Part shown: positions 8,685 through 17,329 of the stretch, in pieces
Layout of the letters: every line of letters begins with the position of its first letter
Position numbering within the stretch: the stretch's first letter is position 1
From: Cytophagales bacterium
GTDB lineage: Bacteria > Bacteroidota > Bacteroidia > Cytophagales > Cyclobacteriaceae
DNA: 64,000 bases
Assembly: GCA_027317105.1 (NCBI GenBank)
Contig: DAHVFH010000132.1
Location: 35,200-99,199, forward strand
Direction of reading: 5' to 3'
The notes under the pieces: generated by a model
Databases searched by the model: none
What the model saw: only the letters and a program-made list of their open reading frames with translations
What the model was told of the DNA's origin: nothing
Translations under genes and position numbers: made by a program

Positions 8685-8714
8685 TTGCAGAAGTGATTTA
8701 AAGACTTAACTTTG
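8685..8714 (+). promoter_or_regulatory. Bacteroidota-type promoter for greA
   Basis: TTG at 8685-8687 (in TTTTG), exactly 19 bases, then TAACTTTG at 8707-8714, a full match to the -33/-7 consensus of the Bacteroidota primary sigma factor. Transcription should start near 8720, placing a strong hairpin at the very 5' end of the greA message. Confidence 0.7.
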
Positions 8715-8723
8715 CAACCTCAC

Positions 8724-8762
8724 AACAACGGCTTCTGCATGGAAGCCGTTGTTTATTTTTTA
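8724..8762 (+). terminator. Intrinsic terminator / leader hairpin before greA
   Basis: A perfect 12-bp stem (AACAACGGCTTC with GAAGCCGTTGTT), six-base loop TGCATG, then TATTTTTT. It would end transcripts of the pentapeptide gene. Because a consensus promoter lies just upstream of the hairpin, it would also form the first bases of the greA transcript and could attenuate it. Confidence 0.85.
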
Positions 8763-8799
8763 GGACATATTGAAAATAAAATGAGTAACAATAGTTGCT

Positions 8800-9276
8800 A
8801 TGGGTAAAAAAAATTCTTACTATACAAAAGAGGGTCTTGAGAAACTCACTAATGAACTGGCTACTTTAAAATCAAAAGGCCGGTCAGACATAGCCAAACA
8901 AATTGCAGAGGCGCGTGACAAAGGCGACTTAAGTGAGAATGCAGAATACGATGCAGCAAAAGATGCGCAAGGACATCTGGAAGCGAAGATCGCCAAACTT
9001 GAAGAGCTGATGAGCTACGCCCGTTTAATTGATGAGTCAAAAATTGATACCTCATTCGTTTCGATCCTTTCCAAAGTTACCATCAAGAATAAAAAGAACG
9101 GGGCGTCAGTTACGTATATGTTGGTGAGCGAAGAAGAGGCAGATTTGAAGGCGGGAAAGATATCGACACAATCGCCTATCGGCAAGGGTTTGTTGGGCAA
9201 GAAAAAAGGTGATAGCGCAAAAATTAAAACACCAGCAGGTGAAATGGAGTTTGAAATCACAAATATTGGAAGTTAG
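8800..9276 (+). CDS. greA: Transcription elongation factor GreA
   Basis: The 158-residue protein has the N-terminal antiparallel coiled coil (about residues 8-75) with the GDLSENAEYDAAKDAQG tip that carries the acidic residues used to stimulate RNA polymerase cleavage of backtracked transcripts, and a C-terminal FKBP-like domain ending MEFEITNIG with SPIGKGLLGKKKGD. Length and layout are typical. The HIT gene follows 12 bases later, so the two probably form an operon from the promoter at 8685-8714. Confidence 0.97.
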   Translation: MGKKNSYYTKEGLEKLTNELATLKSKGRSDIAKQIAEARDKGDLSENAEYDAAKDAQGHLEAKIAKLEELMSYARLIDESKIDTSFVSILSKVTIKNKKNGASVTYMLVSEEEADLKAGKISTQSPIGKGLLGKKKGDSAKIKTPAGEMEFEITNIGS

Positions 9277-9288
9277 GGTGATCGTTTT

Positions 9289-9684
9289 ATGAAATCGATA
9301 TTTACAAAAATCATTGAACGTGAAATCCCTGCCCACATCGTAGCAGAAGATGATCGGTTTGTTGCTTTTTTGGATATCAACCCTTTAGCTGTTGGGCACA
9401 CGTTAATTGTTCCTAAACTGGAAGAGGATTATTTTTTCGATCTGGATGAAACCTCACTCTCCCTGATGATGGTTTTTTCTAAACGGGTTGCTGTTGCGAT
9501 AAAAAATGTGACCCATTGCAAAAGAGTCGGGGTGGCCGTAATTGGTTTTGAAGTGCCCCATGCCCACCTGCACCTGGTGCCTATGAACACAATGCACGAT
9601 ATCAATTTTGCGAATCCTAAATTGAAATTATCGAAAAAAGAATTCGAAGAGACGGCCACCAAAATTAGCTCCGTTTTTGTTTAA
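9289..9684 (+). CDS. HIT-family nucleotide hydrolase
   Basis: This 131-residue protein begins with SIFTKIIEREIPAHIVAEDD and contains the histidine triad PHAHLHLVP near residues 90-98, in which the middle histidine is the nucleophile. Members hydrolyse purine nucleoside phosphoramidates or dinucleoside polyphosphates; the exact substrate cannot be told. It lies 12 bases after greA and converges with gpsA. Confidence 0.92.
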   Translation: MKSIFTKIIEREIPAHIVAEDDRFVAFLDINPLAVGHTLIVPKLEEDYFFDLDETSLSLMMVFSKRVAVAIKNVTHCKRVGVAVIGFEVPHAHLHLVPMNTMHDINFANPKLKLSKKEFEETATKISSVFV

Positions 9685-9713
9685 GATTCCTTCTAGCAGA
9701 GAAGATTAAGTCT

Positions 9714-10769
9714 TTAGATAAAATCGATATCTACATTCAGTGGATAGCGCATTAAAAATTCAAGTGCTTCTTCTACGGTAAGTCCTTCAAACAGCACTTT
9801 ATACAGGCGGTCTGTGATCAATGCCCTGACTTTGTAGTGGTCAGCGCATTTCTTTGCAATGCGAACCGTGTTTATCCCTTCGGCTACTTCTTTCATGTCT
9901 TCAATAATATCCTTCAATTTTTCTCCCTTGGCTAGTCGATACCCTACCGTGAAATTACGGCTCATCGGACTGTTGCAAGTGGTGACCAGATCGCCAATTC
10001 CCGCTACGCCCAAAAATGCTTTGGTATCGCCACCGAGTGCGCGGCCTAGGTAAACCATTTCCACTGCTCCTCGGCTGATCAAAAGCCCTTTTGCATTCTC
10101 ACCAAATCCCAGGCCGCTCAATGCACCGGAAGCGATGGCGATAATATTTTTAAGTACTCCGGCAATCTCGACACCGACAATGTCACTGTTTTCATAGACC
10201 TGAAACCGATCGGACTTGAGTAATCTTTTTCCGGTTTGGATCACCTCATTGAAGTGACTCGCCACTACGGTTGCAGCTGGTTGGCGAAGCGCTAACTCCC
10301 GACTAAGATTGGGCCCGGCCAAGCATCCAATTCTAACGGCCACACTTTCCTCCTGAATCACCTCACTCATGGTCTTTACCACGCTGCGGTCGAGTTGTTG
10401 GACGGTTTCAATAGTTTGCCCGCCCGGCAAGGTAATATCGAACCCTTTGGTTCCGTGAATGAGCATATGGTAAGGATGAAGATGGGGGGCTAGATTTTTC
10501 ATCATCGCGCGAAAATGCTGCGAGGGAACGATTGGAAAAATGACTTCGCACTCCTGTGCAAGTCGAGCCATGTCATTGATGACCTCTACTCTTTCATGTA
10601 TCGCGTAGCCTAAGTGTTCACGACTTTTATTGATTCGGATGACATCTTCAAGGCTACGGGCGTAGAGCAAGACCTTGCGGTTTTGCGCCAGCATATTTGA
10701 GATGACTGTGCCGAAATGACCCGCACCAATGACTCCGACCGGCTGCTCAGATAAATTGCTCAAGGCCAT
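9714..10769 (-). CDS. gpsA: Glycerol-3-phosphate dehydrogenase [NAD(P)+]
   Basis: The enzyme reduces dihydroxyacetone phosphate to sn-glycerol 3-phosphate for phospholipid synthesis. The Rossmann loop GVIGAGHFGT is at the N-terminus and the catalytic region reads GVLKNIIAIASGALSGLGFGENAKGLL. I place the start at the ATG at 10767-10769; a TTG six bases earlier is in frame. It is 351 residues, slightly longer than the usual 330-340. It overlaps the upstream acyltransferase gene by 23 bases, so the G3P producer and consumer are translationally coupled. Confidence 0.95.
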   Translation of the reverse strand: MALSNLSEQPVGVIGAGHFGTVISNMLAQNRKVLLYARSLEDVIRINKSREHLGYAIHERVEVINDMARLAQECEVIFPIVPSQHFRAMMKNLAPHLHPYHMLIHGTKGFDITLPGGQTIETVQQLDRSVVKTMSEVIQEESVAVRIGCLAGPNLSRELALRQPAATVVASHFNEVIQTGKRLLKSDRFQVYENSDIVGVEIAGVLKNIIAIASGALSGLGFGENAKGLLISRGAVEMVYLGRALGGDTKAFLGVAGIGDLVTTCNSPMSRNFTVGYRLAKGEKLKDIIEDMKEVAEGINTVRIAKKCADHYKVRALITDRLYKVLFEGLTVEEALEFLMRYPLNVDIDFI

Positions 10770-12435
10770 AGCCAACCAGTCGGTTGTGATAATAATAGAG
10801 TAGCGACAAATCTTTCGTAATGATATTTCCTTTTTTGTTTTTGAGTACCGGTCGATTTAAATGAAAAACGCCCACGTTGTCAATACCTCGGCTAATGACT
10901 AGATTAGTTTGGCCTTTCAGGTGGGAAGCGTAGTTAATTTTACCCTTTTCTTTCATCAAATAAACTTGCGTCCTAAGCCGCTTGAAAACCGTTTTGAATT
11001 CTTCATAATCAATCTCCAAGTCTTCTTCTGGTAAACGCAGCAGGTTGAATAAATCCAATTGATGATATTTTTTTTGCCACATTTCAAACGCAATAAACGA
11101 GACGAGATGGCTGGCAAATACCCGATTGATTTTATGAAATTCAGAAACGATCCGGTGGCTCAGCATCCGCGTGTATTCATCTTCGCGCTGACGATCAACA
11201 GTGATTTCACCGCTGTTCATAAAATAATCTTTCGTGTCAATGATCCGGCCATGAGCATCTAAACTATTCCCTTCCTCATCCACATAGTTGCCCATCACAT
11301 CAAGTCCTGGCCCAATGGATACAGATATGTTTGATCGATTGCCGAAAAATTTAATCAGAAATTTGATCATTTGAAAACTACCGTATTTGTCCTCTTCTGG
11401 AAAATAGCGGTTTTTGCCTTTTACTTGAAGATAGTCTTCAATTAGGTCGGGTGCTTCAAGCACAAAATGATAATTGAGTGAAACCGGAACGACAAATATT
11501 TTTCTGGGCTTTGCTTCCGAATTGTACAAGGAGCGTTGTGCCTCAATGGCCGTACTTAATAAGCCTAATTTCAATTCCTTTTCCAGCATTCCAGAACGCG
11601 AACGCCTACCGCCAGGAAAAAACAAACTGTGGGCTCCTTTTTGTATCGCCAGGTTGGAATACATTTTTAGTGTCTCCAGATAGGGCAGGTTCTTTTTTCT
11701 CCGATCCACTTTATAAGCCCCAAGACTGTTCATAAAGTAGGCGAGAATCTTGATATTGAAAAGATTAAGCCCCGCCCCATAAATAAAGGCAGGTAAGCCC
11801 ATAGCATGAATAACCCAGCCAATTAAAATAGAATCGAGGTTGCTGAAATGCGTTGGCACCATTACTACTGTTCCCTTTCGCGCCAAATTCCGAATCATCC
11901 TTACTTTTCCTACAATATGAATCTTATCGCGTAGAGAGTATTTATTTCTGAAAAAAGCACCGAATTTCTTTACCCGCGCTCCGTTTAACAACCTGGCAAA
12001 CCAAAATTTGATCACACTGCTAGCAAACCGATAACTGTTTGGCTTAAAGTTACCCGCGATTTCAGAAGCATAGCGATGGACAATACGTTTCAATATTTCA
12101 TCCACCTGAGGGTGTACAGCCGCTGTATATTGAGCATTAAGCTCAGCGAGTTCATTTTTAACGGTTAACCAGAATTGACTGTCATCCTTTGGGTCAACGC
12201 GCCATCTGTTCCGTTTAATACGGTTCTGTTCGCGTAAAGCAGAAGTTTGAAGGTCCTCGATCAATTTGGTGTACAAGGGCCGAAGTTCATGGATTCGCTC
12301 AATCGCTTTACAAGTAACTTCCTCGATAAATTCCTTCCGGTTTTGGCTTAGCTGATATACTGGCCAGTCGGGGATGCGATCGAGGATCGGCTTGTATTTC
12401 TTGGTTTTATTTTTCTTTTCTTCTATGATTTCCAT
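10747..12435 (-). CDS. PlsB-like glycerol-3-phosphate / lysophosphatidate acyltransferase
   Basis: A roughly 562-residue cytosolic or peripheral protein with an acyltransferase core: THFSNLDSILIGW (the H-x4-D catalytic motif, about residue 195), then FFPGGRRSRSGMLEKELKLGL, which matches the phosphate-binding block of PlsB (E/P-GGRSR-T/S-G), and VPVSLNYHF. About 165 residues precede the core and a long C-terminal segment follows. The ATG at 12435 is preferred over an upstream TTG because the promoter at 12458-12487 leaves a leader of about 17 bases. Overlap with gpsA supports acylation of G3P. Whether it acylates G3P or lyso-PA is not certain. Confidence 0.8.
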   Translation of the reverse strand: MEIIEEKKNKTKKYKPILDRIPDWPVYQLSQNRKEFIEEVTCKAIERIHELRPLYTKLIEDLQTSALREQNRIKRNRWRVDPKDDSQFWLTVKNELAELNAQYTAAVHPQVDEILKRIVHRYASEIAGNFKPNSYRFASSVIKFWFARLLNGARVKKFGAFFRNKYSLRDKIHIVGKVRMIRNLARKGTVVMVPTHFSNLDSILIGWVIHAMGLPAFIYGAGLNLFNIKILAYFMNSLGAYKVDRRKKNLPYLETLKMYSNLAIQKGAHSLFFPGGRRSRSGMLEKELKLGLLSTAIEAQRSLYNSEAKPRKIFVVPVSLNYHFVLEAPDLIEDYLQVKGKNRYFPEEDKYGSFQMIKFLIKFFGNRSNISVSIGPGLDVMGNYVDEEGNSLDAHGRIIDTKDYFMNSGEITVDRQREDEYTRMLSHRIVSEFHKINRVFASHLVSFIAFEMWQKKYHQLDLFNLLRLPEEDLEIDYEEFKTVFKRLRTQVYLMKEKGKINYASHLKGQTNLVISRGIDNVGVFHLNRPVLKNKKGNIITKDLSLLYYYHNRLVGYGLEQFI

Positions 12436-12457
12436 CCAACTGTTCAAACAAGGACAT

Positions 12458-12487
12458 CAAAGTTAAACTACTCGCCATCAATCACAA
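12458..12487 (-). promoter_or_regulatory. Promoter for acyltransferase-gpsA
   Basis: On the minus strand TTG (in TTTTG, 12485-12487), 19 bases, and TAACTTTG (12458-12465) match the Bacteroidota consensus completely. Expected transcription start is near 12453, giving a very short leader to the ATG at 12435. Confidence 0.65.
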
Positions 12488-12532
12488 AATGTGTTTATCT
12501 ACCCACTCGTGCCAGAAACAAAAGAATATCAA

Positions 12533-12772
12533 CTAAAGATTGGCCAACGACCGATGAAGACTATCCGCCATTTGGTTAAATCGCTCAATGACCCCTTTCA
12601 GAAATTCATCAGTCACGATTTTTTTGACATCCGCTTCAGCGGCAACATCATATTCATGGATTTTATAGGTTTGTTCAAAAAGACCCGCCTCCAATTTGAT
12701 GAGGTACCGGTTGTTCCAGTGGAATATTGTAATTTTTATTTCCGGATGGGGGATTTCGCCTATTACTCGCAT
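12533..12772 (-). CDS. Small conserved-looking hypothetical protein
   Basis: A 79-residue protein with no signal peptide, no membrane segment and no cysteine. The sequence has normal composition, alternating strands in the first half (KITIFHWNNRYLIKLE, LFEQTYKIHEYDV) and a helix in the second (DEFLKGVIERFNQMADSLHRS). Its character is that of a real gene rather than a shadow, whereas the overlapping plus-strand frame is rich in Phe/Ile with no fold pattern. It sits upstream of the acyltransferase and divergent from the large secreted protein. Function unknown. Confidence 0.6.
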   Translation of the reverse strand: MRVIGEIPHPEIKITIFHWNNRYLIKLEAGLFEQTYKIHEYDVAAEADVKKIVTDEFLKGVIERFNQMADSLHRSLANL

Positions 12773-12942
12773 ACGTCAAAGATGATTAAAATTGGATTAC
12801 AGATTTTTAAAATCAAATAAATAAATCCATTTATCGTTTACTATCAAAACTATTAACATTGAACTAAGGCCATTTCCCACTGGCCAATAGTTTTTAATCA
12901 TAATATACTATTTTTGGGAACAGATTTTCTTTGTGCCGGCTA

Positions 12943-15933
12943 ATGACCATTCGATTTTACTTTTCTTTGCTGTTGTTCACCCTGATTGCTTTACCAAAAG
13001 CAAAGGCTACCCATTTGAGAGCTGGGGATATTACGGTTGTGCTAAACAATTGCGGAAGCCTACAATATACCATTCATTTGAATGTTTACACTCGGGTAGA
13101 TCCGCCTACTGTAACCGTTGTATTTGGAGGAGGTACGCTAAATTTTGGTGATGGTACGACATTAGTTACGAGTAGAGTCCCTAATCCGCCCATTATAGCG
13201 CAAGTGGATAATGGCGGAGTTGGGTACGTTAATTATCCTGTAAACCACACCTTTCCAGGGCCAGGAACTTATACAATTACCTATTATGAGCAAAACCGAA
13301 ATGATGGTGTGTTAAACATGTCAAATTCGGTGGAAACACCATTTTTTATACAAACACAGATAACCATCGCTCCGTTGCTGGGCTGCGATCGTCCTCCAAT
13401 TTTGCTTGTGCCACCTATTGATGAAGGCTGTACCGGAGTGAGATGGACACACAACCCGGGCGCCTACGATCCTGATGGCGACAGCCTTTCCTATTCACTT
13501 TATGTGCCCCAGCAAGGTGGAGTTTACGATGCTACGGGCAATTTTACATCTGGAGTGCCTGTGAGTGGGTATGAGGTTCCGGATGCAAAAAAGTTTTACA
13601 CTCAAATTAACTTGCCTTATCCGGATGTAAGAGAAGATGGCACAGGCCCGCCTATATTTGCTATCGATGCCACTACGGGTACCATCACATGGGATGCCCC
13701 AGGCGAAGCGGGGGAATACAATATTGCTTTTTTTATCACAGAATGGCGAAAGCGCTTTGGTCAATGGTACTCGTTGGGCTATGTGGAAAGGGATATGCAA
13801 ATCATTATCCAGAATTGTAATAATAAGCGACCATTAATTACGGTACCGCATGATACATGTGTGGTAGCGGGGGCTTTGGTGAAGGGGTTGGTGATCGCTA
13901 CTGATCCGGATGGCAGCCCTTCAAGTGGTGCCGGTGGAATTGGTGATAGTGTTAACATTCAGGCCTACTCGCAGGTATTTAGTCTTGGCGCCACTTATAC
14001 GCCTCCTTCAACCTATACCAACCCGATTTGGCAACCTACATTTAGTTCTATTCAGCAAGCGCAACTCCATTTCAATTGGCAAACGGATTGCAATGATGTG
14101 GCTCAGGAGCCTTATCAAGTGGTTTTCAAGGCAACAGACAATGGAGCGCCCCCTTTGGCCACCTTTGGCACCTGGAATATTACAGTGGTTGCCCCTCCAC
14201 CTTTATGGATTTCCGCTACCGTTAATCCCGGGCAGCGGTCGGCTCAATTAAATTGGCAATTGTACTCCGCAAGTTGCGCTGGTGTTTCCTCAGGATCACT
14301 AATCCAAATATGGCGGAGGGTGGATAGCAACCCTTTCACACCACCTAACTGTGTTACAGGTATGCCAGAAAGTGCAGGCTATACTATGATTGCACAAATT
14401 CCGGTTGGCTCCACTTCCTATTTAGACAAAGGGCTTGCCCCTGGGGCAAAATATTGTTATCGTCTAGTTACTTCTGTTTCACTCACGTCTGGAAGCTCCG
14501 TGCCCAGTATCGTTTCTCAAGAGATATGTGTTCCCCCGATTATCGCTGACGCCCCCGTAGTAACCAATGTGACTGTGGATGTTACAGATAGGCAAGTAGG
14601 CCAGATAACCGTAAAATGGAGGCCTCCTTACCAGGCCAGTACCTCACAGTTTCCGCCCCCATACACCTATAGGGTTTTTAGGAACAACTCAAATTCCGTT
14701 AGCGGATTTAAGGATGTCAGCCCCCCAGGCCCGTCTCCAGGGCCTATCAAAGACACCACCTACGTTGATAATTTGGTGAACAGCCAATATCCAAATGTGT
14801 ATTACTACCGAGTGGTGGCTTTTGCCAACAATGGTAATTTCGTAGACAGTTCAGCGGTGGCCTCGTCTGTGCAACTCTCACTTAAACCCATTTTCAAACA
14901 AATCCAGCTCTTCTGGAATGCCACGGTGCCGTGGTCTAACAACACCCTACAATATCCAAGGCACTTGATTTACAGAGGCGGGAGCGGAGCCACCAAAATC
15001 AAAGACCTCGTCTTAATAGATAGTGTTGACGTCAATGCATTAACATCATTTATGTATCTGGACTCAGGGCAGTACAACAGTACCCCATTAGTGGTTGCAC
15101 AAAATTATTGTTATGCAGTGATGACGCGGGGCTCTTACGGAAACCCGCAAATAAAATCTCCGTTGAATAATTTCTCGGAGATCACCTGCACCATTCCAGA
15201 TAACCAACTTGCACCATGCGCCCCTAAGTTGGCAGTTACAGGTATAGATTGCAGCACTTACACGACCTGCCCTTTAATTGGTCAGCAGGGTCAGGGGAAC
15301 TATAGCAACTTGGTTAAGTGGAACAAACCACCGACTAGTGCCAGTTGCAATCCCTACATAAAAGGCTATAATGTATATGCGTCACCGTCTGTAGGCAAAC
15401 CATTTACATTGATCGCTCCCCTTGTCTTGGATACCTTTTACATTCAGTCTGGCTTGGCCTCGTATGCAATGTGCTATCAGGTTTCTTCTGTTGACCTGGC
15501 GGGCAATGAAAGCGCAATGAGCGACACTTTCTGTTTTGACAACTGTCCCAATTACGTGCTGCCAAACGTATTCACTCCAAATGGCGACAAATGCAATGAG
15601 GTCTTCAGCGCTTACAGCCTGAGGAATTTAGGAGAGAATGGTATCACCCCTTGCTCGCAATTGGATAGTGCTCAGGTACAAGTTCTCAGAAACAATTGTG
15701 CACGTTTTGTGCTTGGTGTGGCATTTAAGGTTTATAACCGATGGGGCAAGGAGGTCTACAGTTATCAATCGGGTGGTGAGAACACGATCTACATTGATTG
15801 GAACGGGAAAGACAATGCAGGGCGCGATCTGGATGCAGGCACCTATTATTATGTGGCCAACGTGGTGTTTGATGTGGTTGACCCTAAAAAACAGAACCGA
15901 ACACTCAAAGGGTGGGTGGTAATCATGCGGTAA
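12943..15933 (+). CDS. Secreted multidomain protein with type IX (type B) sorting domain
   Basis: About 996 residues. The ATG at 12943 gives a clean signal peptide (hydrophobic SLLLFTLIALP, cleavage near KAKA/THLRAG); an in-frame TTG 12 bases earlier is less likely. The mature protein begins THLRAGDITV, then PKD/cadherin-like beta domains with YDPDGDSLSYSL, two or three fibronectin-III-like domains (about 410-800), and ends with LPNVFTPNGDKCNEVF ... VYNRWGKEVY ... GTYYYVANV, the CHU_C/gliding-motility C-terminal domain that directs export by the type IX system and surface attachment. Cysteine is unusually frequent, suggesting disulfides. Substrate unknown; probably an adhesin or surface structural protein. 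A TATTTTTG -7-like box lies at 12909-12916. Confidence 0.85.
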   Translation: MTIRFYFSLLLFTLIALPKAKATHLRAGDITVVLNNCGSLQYTIHLNVYTRVDPPTVTVVFGGGTLNFGDGTTLVTSRVPNPPIIAQVDNGGVGYVNYPVNHTFPGPGTYTITYYEQNRNDGVLNMSNSVETPFFIQTQITIAPLLGCDRPPILLVPPIDEGCTGVRWTHNPGAYDPDGDSLSYSLYVPQQGGVYDATGNFTSGVPVSGYEVPDAKKFYTQINLPYPDVREDGTGPPIFAIDATTGTITWDAPGEAGEYNIAFFITEWRKRFGQWYSLGYVERDMQIIIQNCNNKRPLITVPHDTCVVAGALVKGLVIATDPDGSPSSGAGGIGDSVNIQAYSQVFSLGATYTPPSTYTNPIWQPTFSSIQQAQLHFNWQTDCNDVAQEPYQVVFKATDNGAPPLATFGTWNITVVAPPPLWISATVNPGQRSAQLNWQLYSASCAGVSSGSLIQIWRRVDSNPFTPPNCVTGMPESAGYTMIAQIPVGSTSYLDKGLAPGAKYCYRLVTSVSLTSGSSVPSIVSQEICVPPIIADAPVVTNVTVDVTDRQVGQITVKWRPPYQASTSQFPPPYTYRVFRNNSNSVSGFKDVSPPGPSPGPIKDTTYVDNLVNSQYPNVYYYRVVAFANNGNFVDSSAVASSVQLSLKPIFKQIQLFWNATVPWSNNTLQYPRHLIYRGGSGATKIKDLVLIDSVDVNALTSFMYLDSGQYNSTPLVVAQNYCYAVMTRGSYGNPQIKSPLNNFSEITCTIPDNQLAPCAPKLAVTGIDCSTYTTCPLIGQQGQGNYSNLVKWNKPPTSASCNPYIKGYNVYASPSVGKPFTLIAPLVLDTFYIQSGLASYAMCYQVSSVDLAGNESAMSDTFCFDNCPNYVLPNVFTPNGDKCNEVFSAYSLRNLGENGITPCSQLDSAQVQVLRNNCARFVLGVAFKVYNRWGKEVYSYQSGGENTIYIDWNGKDNAGRDLDAGTYYYVANVVFDVVDPKKQNRTLKGWVVIMR

Positions 15934-16322
15934 TGAAAATCATTTTGTTTGACGGGGTGTGCAATCTGTGCAGTGCTTCTGTTCGGTTTACAATTGAATA
16001 TGACCACAAACAAGAATTCAAATTTGCTTCTTTACAATCCGATTTTGCGAAACGGACTTTATCGGAAAGAGGAATTAATGAAGATCTTCTAAAAACAATT
16101 GTGCTGATCAAAAATGAGAGCATTTTTTTGAAAAGTGATGCCGTATTAGAAATTTGTAAAGGCCTGAATGGGCTTTGGCCGATTTTTTATTCGTTTAAAA
16201 TTATTCCACGCCTTATAAGGGATGCTGTTTACGATTTAATTTCCCGAAATCGCTATCGGTGGTTCGGTAAAAAGGATAAATGTTGGTTGCCATCCCCTGA
16301 TTTGAACGGTAGGTTTCTCTGA
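15933..16322 (+). CDS. DCC-family (DUF393) thiol-disulfide oxidoreductase-like protein
   Basis: 129 residues starting MKIILFDGVCNLCSASVRF; the FDGVCxLC motif with its DxxCxxC pattern defines the DUF393/DCC family, and the C-terminus (NRYRWFGKKDKCW) also fits. The ATG at 15933 shares one base with the TAA of the preceding surface-protein gene (TAATG), so translation may be coupled. The partner gene has many cysteines, making a thiol role attractive, but no export signal is visible here, so a direct link is only a suggestion. Confidence 0.85.
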   Translation: MKIILFDGVCNLCSASVRFTIEYDHKQEFKFASLQSDFAKRTLSERGINEDLLKTIVLIKNESIFLKSDAVLEICKGLNGLWPIFYSFKIIPRLIRDAVYDLISRNRYRWFGKKDKCWLPSPDLNGRFL

Positions 16323-16379
16323 TACCTAGTGATCAGTTAATTGTGAATGGTTATAAGTTAAAAGTGGTTTGGAAGAATA

Positions 16380-16408
16380 TTGCGTGTATATATTTTTTGC
16401 TACTTTCA
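16380..16408 (+). promoter_or_regulatory. Possible promoter for fabD
   Basis: TTG (16380-16382), 18 bases, then TACTTTCA (16401-16408), a partial match to TAnnTTTG, 46 bases before the fabD ATG. Suggestive only. Confidence 0.3.
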
Positions 16409-16453
16409 CGAATTAACATTAAGAGTTAACAGATAACAATTAACGGACAAATC

Positions 16454-17329
16454 ATGCGATCATTTATCTTTCCAGGACAAGGCGCTCAATTCACCGGCAT
16501 GGGCAAAGAACTTTATGCGGCCAGCGAAAAAGCAAAATCATTATTTGAATCCGCCAATAAAATTCTAGGCTTTCCAATTACTGAAATAATGTTTACCGGT
16601 TCTGCCGAAGAGTTGAAACAAACGAAAGTCACACAGCCCGCTGTTTTCATCCATTCTGTATTGGTAGCCATTACACAAGATCAAGACAAACCTGAAATGG
16701 TAGCGGGTCACTCGTTAGGCGAATTTTCAGCTTTGGTCTCCAACGGAGCATTGTCTTTTGAAGACGGGCTTAAATTGGTATTCAAACGGGCACTGGCCAT
16801 GCAAAAAGCCTGTGAAAAGAATCCATCCACTATGGCTGCCATCCTTGGTCTTGATGACAAAATTGTGGAGGAAATATGTGCAAGCATTAATGAGGAAATT
16901 GTGGTGGCAGCAAATTACAATTGCCCAGGACAATTAGTGATTTCTGGATCTATGAAAGGAATTGAAATAGCTTGCGAAAAGATGAAAGCCGCAGGCGCAA
17001 AACGTGCGTTGCCCTTGCCCGTGGGCGGAGCATTCCACTCGCCACTCATGGAGCCCGCGCGTGAAGAACTGGCGACTGCCATTGAAACTACTCATTTTGA
17101 AAAACCTTTTTGTCCGGTGTATCAAAATGTGAATGCACTACCTTTTGTTGATGTGGTCTCCATTAAGAAAAATTTGATTAATCAACTTACCTCCTCGGTT
17201 CGTTGGACGCAATCCGTTCAAAATATGGTGAAAGATGGAGGCACTACCTTTATAGAATGTGGCCCTGGAAAAGTGTTGCAAGGGTTGGTGAAGAAAATTG
17301 CTCCTTCTGCAGAGGTGTTTAGCCTATAA
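16454..17329 (+). CDS. fabD: Malonyl-CoA:ACP transacylase
   Basis: The 291-residue enzyme transfers malonyl from CoA to acyl carrier protein. It begins RSFIFPGQGAQFTGMGKEL, has the nucleophile motif AGHSLGEFSALV (serine near residue 84) and the catalytic histidine in VGGAFHSPLM near residue 198. Length is normal. It stands alone rather than in a fab operon, and its 3' end overlaps the convergent folK gene by 11 bases. Confidence 0.97.
   Translation: MRSFIFPGQGAQFTGMGKELYAASEKAKSLFESANKILGFPITEIMFTGSAEELKQTKVTQPAVFIHSVLVAITQDQDKPEMVAGHSLGEFSALVSNGALSFEDGLKLVFKRALAMQKACEKNPSTMAAILGLDDKIVEEICASINEEIVVAANYNCPGQLVISGSMKGIEIACEKMKAAGAKRALPLPVGGAFHSPLMEPAREELATAIETTHFEKPFCPVYQNVNALPFVDVVSIKKNLINQLTSSVRWTQSVQNMVKDGGTTFIECGPGKVLQGLVKKIAPSAEVFSL

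Noticed and set aside
12491..12820. 109-codon plus-strand frame upstream of the type IX cargo gene
   Set aside because: It overlaps the minus-strand 79-residue frame, which has far better amino-acid patterning; the plus frame is Phe/Ile-rich with no fold pattern.
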